From an uncultured Collinsella sp. (GTDB lineage: Bacteria; Actinomycetota; Coriobacteriia; Coriobacteriales; Coriobacteriaceae), in the NCBI GenBank assembly GCA_934654585.1, contig CAKUGF010000005.1, forward strand, positions 1-64,000: a stretch of DNA of 64,000 nucleotides. The letters run 5' to 3'. Under the pieces are notes generated by a model, which searched no databases, was not told where the DNA came from, and saw nothing but the letters and a program-made list of their open reading frames with translations. Made by a program: the position numbers and the translations under genes. Positions 17,336 through 25,908 of the stretch are shown in pieces; the first letter of the stretch is position 1, and each line of letters opens with the position of its first letter.

Positions 17336-18606
17336 TGAAACAGACCACGAACACCGCTGCTACCACCCTTGAGCAAGTCAATGCGATGCCCGCAGCAACT
17401 TGGGGCTGGCTCAAGATGAACCAGACCAAGCTCGAGCTTTCGGACGAACTTGCCGCCGCTCCCGCCGAGGCCGTAGAGGCCGAGGGCCTGGACGAGCAGT
17501 TCCTCGGCGCGGACGACGCCTTCGATACCGCCATGGAAGCCATGGCCGAGCGCTTCCCCGAGCGCCGCGCCTCCGCCCCCGGCGACGCCGCCGACCGCGC
17601 CCGCATCACGCCCGAGACCGAGCTCGACGTGCCCGCCACCTCCGTCTACCAGGCAGGCGCCATCAAGCTCGAGGAGGAGCTCTCCCCCGCCGAGGCCTTC
17701 GAGACCGGCATGGGCGAGGCCGCCTACGCCTATCTGGCAGACCACGCTACCAAGCGCATCGTCATCGATGTACCCGCATACAAGCACGCAACGGCCACTG
17801 TGCGCGTGAGCGGCGTCGACACAGCGGCTGCGATTGCCGCCATCGACGTCGTCACCCGCCCGCAGGCCACACTCGACCTGAACATTGCCCTGGACTCCCC
17901 CGTTACCGGCGAGGGCGTCGTGGGCTCCGTGCTGCGCGTGTGCGCCCACGAGTACGCCACCGTCAACGTGACCTGCACGCAGACGCTCGACGACAGCTGG
18001 ATCGCACTCGACGACACGGGCCTGTTCCTGGACGAGGGCGCACGCGTCAACGTGCAGCACACCGTCCTGGGTGCCGGTGCCAGCGCCACCGGCCTTGCCG
18101 GCGACCTGTTGGGCGACACCGCCAAGGTCACCATCGACACCGATTACCTGGGTGCTCGCGAGCAGGTGCGCGACTTTAACTACGAGCTGCGCCACCGCGG
18201 CCGCAAGACCGAGTGCGAGATCGACGCCAACGGCGTGCTGACTGGCACGTCCAAGAAAGTTTACCGCGGCACCATCGACCTCGTGCACGGTTGCAAGGGC
18301 GCAACCGGCACCGAGCGCGAGACCGTGCTGCTCGCCAACAAGGGCGTCGACAACAAGACCGTCCCCGTCATCCTGTGCGACGAAGACGACGTCGCCGGCA
18401 ACCACGGCGCCACCATCGGCCACGTCCGCGACGAGCAGCTGTTCTACCTCGCCTGCCGCGGCCTTGATCAAAACGCCGCCGAGGACCTGTTCATCCGCGC
18501 CAAGCTGGAGGACGCCGCGCTTTCCGCCACCGACGAGCGCACCCGCGCCGCCGTCGTCCGCCTAGGCAACAACCTGATCGACAACTTTGAAGAGGAGCTC
18601 GCATGA
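17335..18606 (+). CDS. sufD: Fe-S cluster assembly protein SufD
   Basis: A 423-residue SufD, partner of SufB. The N-terminal ~150 residues are helical and variable; the C-terminal beta-helix contains VQHTVLGAGA, FNYELRHRGRKTECEI and NHGATIGHVRDEQLFYL, corresponding to SufB's closing segment. The start at 17335 overlaps the sufB stop. The same frame is open far upstream, back to 16792, but that is shadow of sufB. The stop overlaps sufS by ATGA. Confidence 0.94.
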   Translation: MKQTTNTAATTLEQVNAMPAATWGWLKMNQTKLELSDELAAAPAEAVEAEGLDEQFLGADDAFDTAMEAMAERFPERRASAPGDAADRARITPETELDVPATSVYQAGAIKLEEELSPAEAFETGMGEAAYAYLADHATKRIVIDVPAYKHATATVRVSGVDTAAAIAAIDVVTRPQATLDLNIALDSPVTGEGVVGSVLRVCAHEYATVNVTCTQTLDDSWIALDDTGLFLDEGARVNVQHTVLGAGASATGLAGDLLGDTAKVTIDTDYLGAREQVRDFNYELRHRGRKTECEIDANGVLTGTSKKVYRGTIDLVHGCKGATGTERETVLLANKGVDNKTVPVILCDEDDVAGNHGATIGHVRDEQLFYLACRGLDQNAAEDLFIRAKLEDAALSATDERTRAAVVRLGNNLIDNFEEELA

Positions 18607-19928
18607 TCGACACCGAGCACGTTAAATGCGATACCTGCACCGCCCCCGAGCCCATGGAGCTCGACGCCAGCGACGAGGCTTCGCGCGGCTGGCCTACCGT
18701 GGACATCGAGACCAACCCCTACAAGGGCCAGTTCCCGCTGTTCCAGCAGCACCCCGAGATCGCCTTCCTCGATAGCGCCGCCACCGCGCAGCGTCCCGCT
18801 TGCGTGCTCGACGCCGAGCGCGACTTCTACCAGCGCATGAACGCCAACCCGCTGCGCGGCCTGTACTCGCTGTCCGTCGAGGCCACCGACGCCATCGCCA
18901 AGGTCCGCCAGCAGATCGCCGATCTCATCGGCGCTGCCCAGGCTAACGAGGTTGTCTTCACCCGCAACACGAGCGAGTCGCTCAACCTGGTCGCCAAGAG
19001 CTTTGCGCCTACGGTGCTCGAGCCCGGCGACGAGGTCGTCATCACCATCATGGAGCATCACTCCAACCTGATCCCGTGGCAGCAGGTCTGCCGCGAGACC
19101 GGCGCCAAGCTCGTCTACCTCTACCCCACCAAGACCGGCCAGCTCACCACCGAGGAAGTTCTTGCCAAGGTGGGCCCCAAGACCAAGATCCTGGCCGTGG
19201 GCCAGGTCTCCAACGTGCTGGGCGTCGAGAACCCGGTCAAGAACCTCGGCAAGCTCGTGCACAAGTACGGCGGCTACCTGGTCGTCGACGGCGCACAGTC
19301 GCTGCCGCACATGCCGGTTAACGTGGCCGATCTGGGCGCCGACTTCTTTGCCTTTAGCGCGCACAAGGCCATGGGTCCTATGGGCATCGGCGTGCTGTGG
19401 GGCAAGATGGACCTGCTCAACGCCATGCCGCCCATGCTCACCGGCGGCGAAATGATCGATTCGGTCACCGAGCAGGACGCCGTCTGGGCGCCCGTCCCCG
19501 AGAAGTTCGAGGCCGGTACACAGGACGCCGCCGGCATCTTCGCCACGGGCGCGGCCCTCGACTACCTGATCAACACCGTGGGTTACGACAACATCCAGGC
19601 CCGCGAGCAGGCACTCGTCCACTACCTGATGGGCGAGCTCATGCAGCTCGACTTTGTCCAGATCATCGGCTCCATCTACTGGGACAACCACCACGGCGTC
19701 GTGAGCTTCAACGTCAAGGGCATCCACCCGCACGACGTTGCGAGCATCATGGACATGGACAGTGTGTGCATCCGCGCCGGCCACCATTGCGCACAGCCGC
19801 TGCTCACCTGGCTGGGCGTCGAGAACCTCGCCTGCTGCCGCGCCAGCGTCGCCTTCTACAACGACAAGGCCGATATCGACAAGTTCATCGCCGGTCTGCA
19901 TCACGTTTGGAGCACGTTCAATGGGTAA
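18603..19928 (+). CDS. sufS: Cysteine desulfurase SufS
   Basis: A 441-residue type II PLP-dependent cysteine desulfurase that takes sulfur from L-cysteine and passes it to SufU. It has TRNTSESLNLVA, MEHHSNLIPW, VVDGAQSLPH, the PLP lysine in FSAHKAMGPMG near residue 262, and the persulfide cysteine in RAGHHCAQPL near 398. The ~30-residue N-terminal extension (CDTCTAPEP) is unusual; its CxxC might bind metal (inference). Start overlaps sufD; end overlaps sufU by eight bases. Confidence 0.96.
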   Translation: MIDTEHVKCDTCTAPEPMELDASDEASRGWPTVDIETNPYKGQFPLFQQHPEIAFLDSAATAQRPACVLDAERDFYQRMNANPLRGLYSLSVEATDAIAKVRQQIADLIGAAQANEVVFTRNTSESLNLVAKSFAPTVLEPGDEVVITIMEHHSNLIPWQQVCRETGAKLVYLYPTKTGQLTTEEVLAKVGPKTKILAVGQVSNVLGVENPVKNLGKLVHKYGGYLVVDGAQSLPHMPVNVADLGADFFAFSAHKAMGPMGIGVLWGKMDLLNAMPPMLTGGEMIDSVTEQDAVWAPVPEKFEAGTQDAAGIFATGAALDYLINTVGYDNIQAREQALVHYLMGELMQLDFVQIIGSIYWDNHHGVVSFNVKGIHPHDVASIMDMDSVCIRAGHHCAQPLLTWLGVENLACCRASVAFYNDKADIDKFIAGLHHVWSTFNG

Positions 19929-20355
19929 TCTGTACACCTCCACCACGTTTATGGAGCACAACTCGCACCCGGACTACAAGTACGAGATGGATGCTCCCAC
20001 GCACGAGCACGACGGCATCAACCCCAGCTGCGGCGACGAGCTCACCTTGCAGCTGCGCGTCGAGAACGGCGTGATCGAGGAGACCTCCTTTACCGGCCAC
20101 GGCTGCGCCATCAGCCAGGCAAGCGCCGACATCATGGCCGACCTCATCACCGGCGAGACGGTCGAGGAGGCGCGTCGCCTGGCCGGGCTGTTCCTGGCTA
20201 TGATCCGCGGCGAGCAGCTCTCCGAGGAGGACCTGGAAGACCTGGACGAGGCCGCCCAGCTCCAGGACATCTCGCACATGCCCGCCCGCGTCAAATGCGC
20301 CGAGCTCGCCTGGCGCACCCTCGACGGCATGCTCACGGGACAAAATAATCAGTAG
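19921..20355 (+). CDS. sufU: SufU-type sulfur transfer protein
   Basis: A 144-residue zinc-dependent SufU. The ligands PSCGDEL (C and D), GHGCAISQAS (C) and RVKCAELAW (C) are all present; the second cysteine accepts sulfur from SufS. An 18-27 residue insertion near GLFLAMIRG is typical of SufU as opposed to IscU. The ATG at 19921 lies inside the sufS end; longer in-frame extensions are sufS shadow. Last gene of the operon, followed by a hairpin. Confidence 0.95.
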   Translation: MGNLYTSTTFMEHNSHPDYKYEMDAPTHEHDGINPSCGDELTLQLRVENGVIEETSFTGHGCAISQASADIMADLITGETVEEARRLAGLFLAMIRGEQLSEEDLEDLDEAAQLQDISHMPARVKCAELAWRTLDGMLTGQNNQ

Positions 20356-20384
20356 TGTATGTCCCAAATCTTAAGAATTTTGTT

Positions 20385-20415
20385 GGCCGAATCGCTTGAC
20401 ATGAGCGGTTCGGCC
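20385..20415 (+). terminator. Hairpin after sufU, probable terminator
   Basis: GGCCGAATCGCT pairs with AGCGGTTCGGCC around a seven-base loop, followed by ATTCTCTATT. The T content is modest. It lies between the convergent sufU and RAYT genes and could serve both. Confidence 0.5.
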
Positions 20416-20420
20416 ATTCT

Positions 20421-21221
20421 CTATTCCGAGCCCTCGGCCTGTGCCTTCACCCGCGCATAAGCGCGCACGATACGCGAGACGGTGCTTTTGCTGATCCCTG
20501 TATACCGCTCAATCTCGCGCACCGTATAGCCGCCATCGTGCAAGGCAAAAATGATCCCGTCTCGCCGCGCAGGCGCAACGGTCTTGAGTTCGTTGAGCGG
20601 CACGCCTAGGTGCTTCGCCATCTTATCGGCAAAGGCATGTCGTTCCCATTCCGTCTCGTCCATATCGTGAATCACGGGGTCGAACCCGTCGGGCATCTCC
20701 AACGAGTAGGCGATGAAGCCCTCAATAGAACCAAAGAGCTCGAGCACCGTGGACGGATCCGAAAAGCCCATCCTCGCATCGTCATCAAACGCCTGCAGAT
20801 ACTCGGCAAAACTGCTCCACGGATAGCGCTCGATAAGGGCGATACTGGCCTCTTGTGGATTAGCGTGCACGTAGCGGATCGCAGCCATCAGGTGCCGGTC
20901 GGTATCGAGTGCCCGCCGGTCAAAACGGTTTTGGAACAAACGACCCGTGCGCTCGGTACGCTTGTTGAACCGACGAGCGTACGTCAAAAGCAGCCGCTGC
21001 ATCGCCGCGCTCATCCCGTCCTCGTAGTCCGCGAGCACCAGATGTACGCGGTCGCTCATTAGGCACCATGCCACGACCGTCACGCGCTTATCGCGGCAGC
21101 AATCGCGCATCAGTTCCAAAAACTCCCGGCGGTCAGCGTCGTTTTCAAAGATGGCCTGCCTACCGACGCCTCGGGCCGAAACGTGATAATAACCGGTAAC
21201 CGTTCTCCAAACGCGCTGCAC
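20421..21221 (-). CDS. RAYT (REP-associated Y1/HUH transposase) with altered HUH motif
   Basis: About 266 residues from a GTG at 21221 with AAGGGG upstream (an ATG at 21266 would add 15). Family signature TGYYHVSARG at the N-terminus, VVAWCLMSDRVHLV near 60, RLFQNRF, AIRYVHANPQEA (putative catalytic Tyr) and PWSSFAEYL. A C-terminal helix-turn-helix (YTVREIERYTGISKSTVSRIV) follows. The expected HUH (His-x-His) reads R-V-H: the codon CGC replaces CAC/CAT, one transition away. Metal binding, and so nicking, should be impaired. The second RAYT at 38077 keeps H-I-H. Members of this family move or maintain REP-type palindromes. Confidence 0.85.
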   Translation of the reverse strand: MQRVWRTVTGYYHVSARGVGRQAIFENDADRREFLELMRDCCRDKRVTVVAWCLMSDRVHLVLADYEDGMSAAMQRLLLTYARRFNKRTERTGRLFQNRFDRRALDTDRHLMAAIRYVHANPQEASIALIERYPWSSFAEYLQAFDDDARMGFSDPSTVLELFGSIEGFIAYSLEMPDGFDPVIHDMDETEWERHAFADKMAKHLGVPLNELKTVAPARRDGIIFALHDGGYTVREIERYTGISKSTVSRIVRAYARVKAQAEGSE

Positions 21222-21614
21222 GGCAACCCCTTCCGCGGGACCTACTTGCGCCTTCCAATACACCACGATTGAAGCGTGCTATCAAAACATACATGTAAAA
21301 TGGCACCATCGCGCGGCAGAAGGCGGCAAACGGCCGGCGAACGGCGCCGCGGCACAGGTCAGACGATGTAACGTTTCCGAAAGCTGACCAAAATCGTCAA
21401 ATAAAGAACAACCACTTCTGATGAATTTGCCCCGCTTAAATCGCTTCAATTGAAAGTTCCGCGCATCTCGCTACGAAAACTGAGCCGTTCGCCGAATATT
21501 CCGTGCATTTCGCGGTATTATAGGGGCTGCATGTCATGTCCCTTTCGAAGGGTCGCCCGGCAATCGCCAGCCACGACCCCCAGACGGGACGCCAACACGA
21601 TAGAGAGGAGAGGC
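21222..21614. other. Regulatory region before the NifU-like / GGGtGRT genes
   Basis: A 393-base region with no open frame of note. It contains the shared Fe-S motif (21416-21433) and a TATTAT hexamer at 21516-21521 that could be a -10. No terminator was recognised. Confidence 0.4.
21416..21433 (+). promoter_or_regulatory. Copy of the suf upstream motif
   Basis: TTCTGATGAATTTGCCCC matches 14962-14979 at 17 of 18 positions. Outside it the two flanks share only a distal ACA. It lies 181 bases before the ATG at 21615. Candidate site for the Rrf2 regulator encoded at 14454. Confidence 0.5.
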
Positions 21615-22349
21615 ATGCAGTACTCACAGGAAGTGGAGAACATGTGCCCCGTTGCCAAGGGTGCATACCACGGCCCCGCACCCATCCCCGAGGAGGGCAA
21701 GTGGGTCCAGGCTAAGGAGATTTCCGACATCTCCGGTCTTACGCACGGTGTGGGTTGGTGCGCACCTCAGCAGGGCGCCTGCAAGCTCACGCTGAACGTC
21801 AAGGACGGCATCATCGAGGAGGCCCTCGTTGAGACCATCGGCTGCTCGGGCATGACCCACTCTGCCGCCATGGCTTCCGAGATCCTTCCCGGTAAGACCA
21901 TCCTCGAGGCCCTCAACACCGACCTTGTCTGCGACGCCATCAACGTCGCTATGCGCGAGATCTTCCTGCAGATCGTTTACGGCCGCAGCCAGACCGCGTT
22001 CTCCGAGGGCGGCCTGCCCGTGGGCGCCTCCCTCGACGACCTCGGCAAGGGCCTTCGCTCTCAGGTCGGCACCATGTTCGGCACCAAGGCCAAGGGCGCT
22101 CGTTACCTCGAGCTCGCTCAGGGCTACGTCACCCGCATGGCTCTCAACGACAAGAACGAGATCATCGCGTTCGAGTTCCTGAACCTCGGCAAGTTCACCG
22201 ACGCCGTCAAGGCCGGCAAGACCCCCGAGGAGGCCATCGCTGGCGCTATGGGCCACTATGGTCAGTGGGAGAACGCTGCCAAGTACATCGACCCGCGCAC
22301 CGACGAGGAGACTCACTCCGTCGCCAGCGTGTTCCCGGTTCACGAGTAG
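21615..22349 (+). CDS. NifU-like Fe-S assembly scaffold homologue (partner of GGGtGRT protein)
   Basis: A 244-residue protein with an IscU/NifU-N-like half: HGVGWCAPQQGACKLTL, an ETIGCSGMTHSAAM motif with a conserved Cys, then VCDAINVAMREIFLQIVYGRSQ. It ends with GHYGQWENAAKYIDPRT. Proteins of this kind are annotated as Fe-S scaffold homologues in anaerobes; experimental function is not known to me. ATG at 21615 with GAGAGGAG upstream. The next gene starts 18 bases later, so they are co-transcribed. Confidence 0.85.
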   Translation: MQYSQEVENMCPVAKGAYHGPAPIPEEGKWVQAKEISDISGLTHGVGWCAPQQGACKLTLNVKDGIIEEALVETIGCSGMTHSAAMASEILPGKTILEALNTDLVCDAINVAMREIFLQIVYGRSQTAFSEGGLPVGASLDDLGKGLRSQVGTMFGTKAKGARYLELAQGYVTRMALNDKNEIIAFEFLNLGKFTDAVKAGKTPEEAIAGAMGHYGQWENAAKYIDPRTDEETHSVASVFPVHE

Positions 22350-22367
22350 AAAGGGAGGGAAATAACT

Positions 22368-23372
22368 ATGACTGTTACGTTCGAAGGTTACGAGCGCCGC
22401 GCTGACAAGATCAACAAGTGCCTCGCCGACAACGGCATCGCCTCCCTCGAGGAAGCTCTGCAGATCTGCACCGACAAGGGCTTCAACCCGCGTGAGATCG
22501 TCAACAACACCCAGTCCATCGCCTTCCAGAACGCTGAGTGGGCCTACACCCTCGGCTGCGCTCTCGCTGTCAAGCGTGGCGCCAAGTCCGCTTCTGAGGC
22601 TGCCGCCATCATCGGCGAGGGCATCCAGGCCTTCACCGTTCCCGGCTCCGTCGCCGAGGACCGCAAGGTCGGTCTGGGCCACGGCAACCTGGGCGCTATG
22701 CTGCTCTCCGACGACACCGAGTGCTTCGCCTTCCTGGCCGGCCACGAGTCCTTCGCTGCCGCTGAGGGCGCTATCGGCCTGGCTCTGAACGCCAACAAGG
22801 CTCGTAAGAAGCCGCTGCGCGTCATCCTCAACGGTCTGGGCAAGGACGCTGCTCAGATCATCGCCCGCATCAACGGCTTCACCTATGTGAAGACCCAGTT
22901 CGACTACTACACGGGCGAGCTCAAGGTCGTCGAGACCATCCCCTACTCCGATGGTCCCCGTGCTGCCGTTAACTGCTACGGCTCCGACGACGTCCGCGAG
23001 GGCGTTGCCATCATGTGGCACGAGAACGTCGACATCTCGATCACCGGTAACTCCACCAACCCCACGCGCTTCCAGCACCCCGTCGCTGGCACCTACAAGA
23101 AGGAGCGCATCGAGGCTGGCAAGAAGTACTTCTCCGTCGCTTCTGGTGGCGGCACTGGCCGTACCCTGCACCCGGACAACATGGGCGCCGGCCCTGCCTC
23201 TTACGGCATGACCGACACCATGGGCCGTATGCACTCCGACGCCCAGTTCGCCGGCTCTTCCTCCGTGCCTGCGCACGTCGACATGATGGGTCTCATCGGC
23301 ATGGGCAACAACCCCATGGTCGGTGCCACCGTCGCCTGCGCTGTCGCCGTCGAGGAGGCCCTCAAGGCCTAA
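22368..23372 (+). CDS. GGGtGRT family protein
   Basis: A 334-residue protein with the family-defining SVASGGGTGRTLHPD near residue 265 and a glycine-rich C-terminus (MMGLIGMGNNPMVG). An N-terminal helical part includes TFEGYERRADKINKCL. No membrane segments. The family is always reported next to the NifU-like gene, as here, and its reaction is unknown. Preceded by GGGAGGG. Codon usage is very uniform (GCT, GGC, AAG), suggesting high expression (inference). Followed by a strong terminator. Confidence 0.9.
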   Translation: MTVTFEGYERRADKINKCLADNGIASLEEALQICTDKGFNPREIVNNTQSIAFQNAEWAYTLGCALAVKRGAKSASEAAAIIGEGIQAFTVPGSVAEDRKVGLGHGNLGAMLLSDDTECFAFLAGHESFAAAEGAIGLALNANKARKKPLRVILNGLGKDAAQIIARINGFTYVKTQFDYYTGELKVVETIPYSDGPRAAVNCYGSDDVREGVAIMWHENVDISITGNSTNPTRFQHPVAGTYKKERIEAGKKYFSVASGGGTGRTLHPDNMGAGPASYGMTDTMGRMHSDAQFAGSSSVPAHVDMMGLIGMGNNPMVGATVACAVAVEEALKA

Positions 23373-23407
23373 TCGCGCCCGCGCGATGCTCATATAGTTG
23401 AGCTTTG

Positions 23408-23441
23408 GAGCCGCTACCTTTCGAGGTGGCGGCTCTTTTTG
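23408..23441 (+). terminator. Strong rho-independent terminator after the GGGtGRT gene
   Basis: GAGCCGCTACCT and AGGTGGCGGCTC pair around TTCG, followed by TTTTTG. It starts 36 bases after the stop codon. Confidence 0.92.
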
Positions 23442-23454
23442 TTACCCCTCTGGC

Positions 23455-23522
23455 AGTTGCGGTGAAATAGTTCCTAGATAGCCGCCCTATCCTTCCAAAC
23501 AGGAACTATTCCACCGCAACTT
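23455..23522. repeat. Palindrome family B, copy 1
   Basis: AGTTGCGGTGAAATAGTTCCT and AGGAACTATTCCACCGCAACT form a long hairpin with an unpaired centre. Copies at 23547, 34430 and 63415 have the same outer arm AGTTGCGGTG…CACCGCAACT and nearly identical length (67-68 bp). Confidence 0.85.
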
Positions 23523-23546
23523 CCAAGCGGGCCTCCCCGGTATATC

Positions 23547-23613
23547 AGTTGCGGTGATATATGGACTGAATGACGCTTTTTCAGGCCAAAACAGTCCCTA
23601 TTTCACCGCAACT
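23547..23613. repeat. Palindrome family B, copy 2
   Basis: Outer arms AGTTGCGGTGA and TCACCGCAACT as in copy 1, but the inner stem reads GGACTGAA against CAGTCC instead of GTTCCT against AGGAAC. The two arms have changed together. It is followed by TATTGAAGGGATGAGG, similar to the flank of copy 4. Confidence 0.85.
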
Positions 23614-23750
23614 TATTGAAGGGATGAGGTGGATCGATCGGACACCCTTGACGTCCACCTGCCATATTCGCCCTTCACCGAAACGTAAGCCCTTTGCAAG
23701 GCATTTGCCGATTAGCCATGCGACAATGCGCCGGACGAGAAAGGAATCCG

Positions 23751-25277
23751 ATGGAATCGACTGATGTACTGGTAATTGGATCCGGCATTGCAGGCCTTTG
23801 TGCCGGCATCGAGGCGGCACACGCGGGCGCCACCGTCGCCATTGCGAGTGCCGGCAAGATCATGAGCGGATCGAGCTTCTTCCCGGGTACCTGGGGCCTG
23901 GGGCTTATCGGGCCCGTCGACGAAGTCGACGAACAAGACCTCATCGACACCATACAGACCGTCGGTGGCGGCGTTGCCGACCCCGAGCTCGTCCAGACGT
24001 TTGTCCACGGTATTCCTCAGGCTATCCAATGGCTCGAAGACGACTTGGGCGTTGAGCTCCAGCGTCCACAAAGCGCCGAGAGCGCCCAGCAAAAGCAATT
24101 TATCCCCTGCTTTGACCACAAGACGCGTATGTGGCGCGGTCTCACCCGCAAACCCCTTGAGGACGCCCTGACAGCCCAGATCGGGGCACTCGGAATTCGT
24201 CTGCTTCCCCGCCACGAGCTTATCGACCTTGTTGAGGGTTCGAGCGGCAGAGTCGCCGGCGCCGTGCTTTACGACCGCACCGAGGAGCACCTCGTGCCCA
24301 TTGCGGCAAAGGCCACCATTATCGCAGCCGGCGGTACAGGTGGCCTGTTCGGGCGCAGCCTCACTTCGGCCGACGTGCTCAGCTCCTCCCAAGCCATCGC
24401 CCAAGCACATGGCGCGTCGCTTACCAATATAGAGTTTATGCAGATGATGCCCGGCTTCATTGAGCCCAAGCGCAACCTCGTCTTTAACGAGAAGACCTGG
24501 CGCTACGTCAAATTCGACCAGCCGGTTGACATCGACGACGACAAACTGGACAACCTGCTTGAGCAGCGCTCCGGATATGGCCCCTTCACGTCGCGCTTGG
24601 CTTCTCGCGCTATCGATCTCGCTATCGACCAGGCAGGCGCCGAAGGCCTGACGCTCCACTACGACTTCCCGCGCGAGGATGTCCCCGAGTTTGTGCAGAC
24701 CTTTGCCACCTGGCTCCAGGACGAGCACGGCATTGCCCCGACTGATGAGATGCGCGTGGCGATGTATGCCCACGCCGCCAACGGCGGTATCAAGATCGAC
24801 AAGACAGCCTTCACGGGCGTTGAAGGCCTCTACGCCTGCGGTGAGGCGACAGGCGGCATGCACGGCGCCGACCGCATTGGCGGCCTGTCAAGCGCCAACG
24901 GCATCGTCTTTGGGCGCATTGCGGGTGCATCGGCGGCTCGGGCGGCGCTAGACGCCCCTGAGACGCCCTTGAAGACGGATATCGCCCTCCCCCAGCGCGG
25001 CCTCGCCAAGGCAGATGCAGAGCGTCTGACTCGCAGCCTCAAGCACACGATGAGCACCTATTGCATGATCAACAGGACCGAAGCAGGCCTAACCAAGGCG
25101 TTGCAGGAGCTTGAAAGCCAGCAAGACGAGGCAGCTGCGCTGAGCAAGCCACATGCCAACGACAGCGAAATCGCTGCCCTCGCCCGCTTGGAATCGCAGA
25201 TTAAGCTAGCACAGGAAATGGTCAAAGCCATGCGCAACCGAACCGAAAATCTCGGTTCCCATTTTCGAGCGGACTAA
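23751..25277 (+). CDS. FAD-dependent oxidoreductase, fumarate reductase / L-aspartate oxidase type flavoprotein
   Basis: A 508-residue flavoprotein. The dinucleotide fold VLVIGSGIAGLCAGIEAA is at the N-terminus, AGGTGGLFGRS near 205, and the C-terminal FAD-contact GEATGGMHGADRIGGLSSANG near 365. Overall order matches the succinate dehydrogenase/fumarate reductase flavoprotein and NadB group. No heme, Fe-S partner, nadA or nadC lies nearby, so the acceptor and substrate are unclear. ATG at 23751 with AAAGGAA upstream; monocistronic. Confidence 0.75.
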   Translation: MESTDVLVIGSGIAGLCAGIEAAHAGATVAIASAGKIMSGSSFFPGTWGLGLIGPVDEVDEQDLIDTIQTVGGGVADPELVQTFVHGIPQAIQWLEDDLGVELQRPQSAESAQQKQFIPCFDHKTRMWRGLTRKPLEDALTAQIGALGIRLLPRHELIDLVEGSSGRVAGAVLYDRTEEHLVPIAAKATIIAAGGTGGLFGRSLTSADVLSSSQAIAQAHGASLTNIEFMQMMPGFIEPKRNLVFNEKTWRYVKFDQPVDIDDDKLDNLLEQRSGYGPFTSRLASRAIDLAIDQAGAEGLTLHYDFPREDVPEFVQTFATWLQDEHGIAPTDEMRVAMYAHAANGGIKIDKTAFTGVEGLYACGEATGGMHGADRIGGLSSANGIVFGRIAGASAARAALDAPETPLKTDIALPQRGLAKADAERLTRSLKHTMSTYCMINRTEAGLTKALQELESQQDEAAALSKPHANDSEIAALARLESQIKLAQEMVKAMRNRTENLGSHFRAD

Positions 25278-25635
25278 GTCGAACACCCATCTAAAACAGA
25301 ACACAGCTAATCGATATCTATAGGCCCCGTGAGCTCGAAATGACACGGGCTCATTCGTGTCCGCACGGGCGAGTATCTTTTATAGACATATATTTATCCC
25401 TCGACGAAAGCGAGTTGACCAGCCACTAGCGACGGAGCAAAGAATAGAGGCCATTAAAGACCTTAGAGAAGACATGTTGTAAGGCCAGGCCGCTTGGCCC
25501 CTACAAGCAGTCGATCAGCCACCACGTGAGCGGAATAACTCGACCGAAAGCGCGAAGCGGCAAAACGCCAGTTGATTCCCATTTTGCTGACCCCAGCAAA
25601 ATGGATGCAGCAATCCCCGCAGGAAAGGAATAATA
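25278..25635. other. Intergenic region with two hairpins
   Basis: 358 bases without a gene. TGTAAGGCCA…TGGCCCCTACA (about 25478-25506) and CCATTTTGCTG / CAGCAAAATGG (25579-25604, loop ACCC) can fold. The second lies 31 bases before the small gene at 25636. Confidence 0.45.
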
Positions 25636-25908
25636 ATGGAAAAGACTCAAATAAAAGTGACTATCGACAGCGACGTGGAAACCAGAAAAGGCGTTCACGC
25701 GGACAACTTCTCGATCACGACCAGGGGTGATTCTGCCCGCCTCGATTTCTTTCTGTCGGACATTCAGACCGAGGACGGCGAGACGCGCGGCGTGCTGAGC
25801 AGTCGCATATTCATGGACATCAGCGATTTGCCGGAACTGAGAGATACGCTCGACGAGGTTATTAAAAAAGCGATGGCAGCCAAGGACGGTGCTGCAAATG
25901 GCCGCTAG
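25636..25908 (+). CDS. Hypothetical small protein upstream of the DUF3800 gene
   Basis: A 90-residue acidic protein of predicted beta-then-helix make-up (IKVTIDSDVE, RLDFFLSDIQ, then a C-terminal helix PELRDTLDEVIKKAM). It was not assigned to a family. It has GGAAAGGAA before the ATG. Its end overlaps the DUF3800 start by 11 bases, so the two are translationally linked. A functional pairing, for instance a regulator or partner of the DUF3800 protein, is possible but unproven. Confidence 0.65.
   Translation: MEKTQIKVTIDSDVETRKGVHADNFSITTRGDSARLDFFLSDIQTEDGETRGVLSSRIFMDISDLPELRDTLDEVIKKAMAAKDGAANGR

Noticed and set aside
17185..18471. 428-codon minus-strand open frame opposite sufD
   Set aside because: Shadow frame with Gly/Val-rich nonsense composition; the plus strand is clearly sufD.
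21624..23393. 589-codon minus-strand open frame opposite the NifU-like/GGGtGRT genes
   Set aside because: Shadow of strongly biased codons on the plus strand.
23455..23613. CRISPR array
   Set aside because: The repeats are palindromes of 67 bp at irregular spacing, with no cas genes; no regular array exists in the window.
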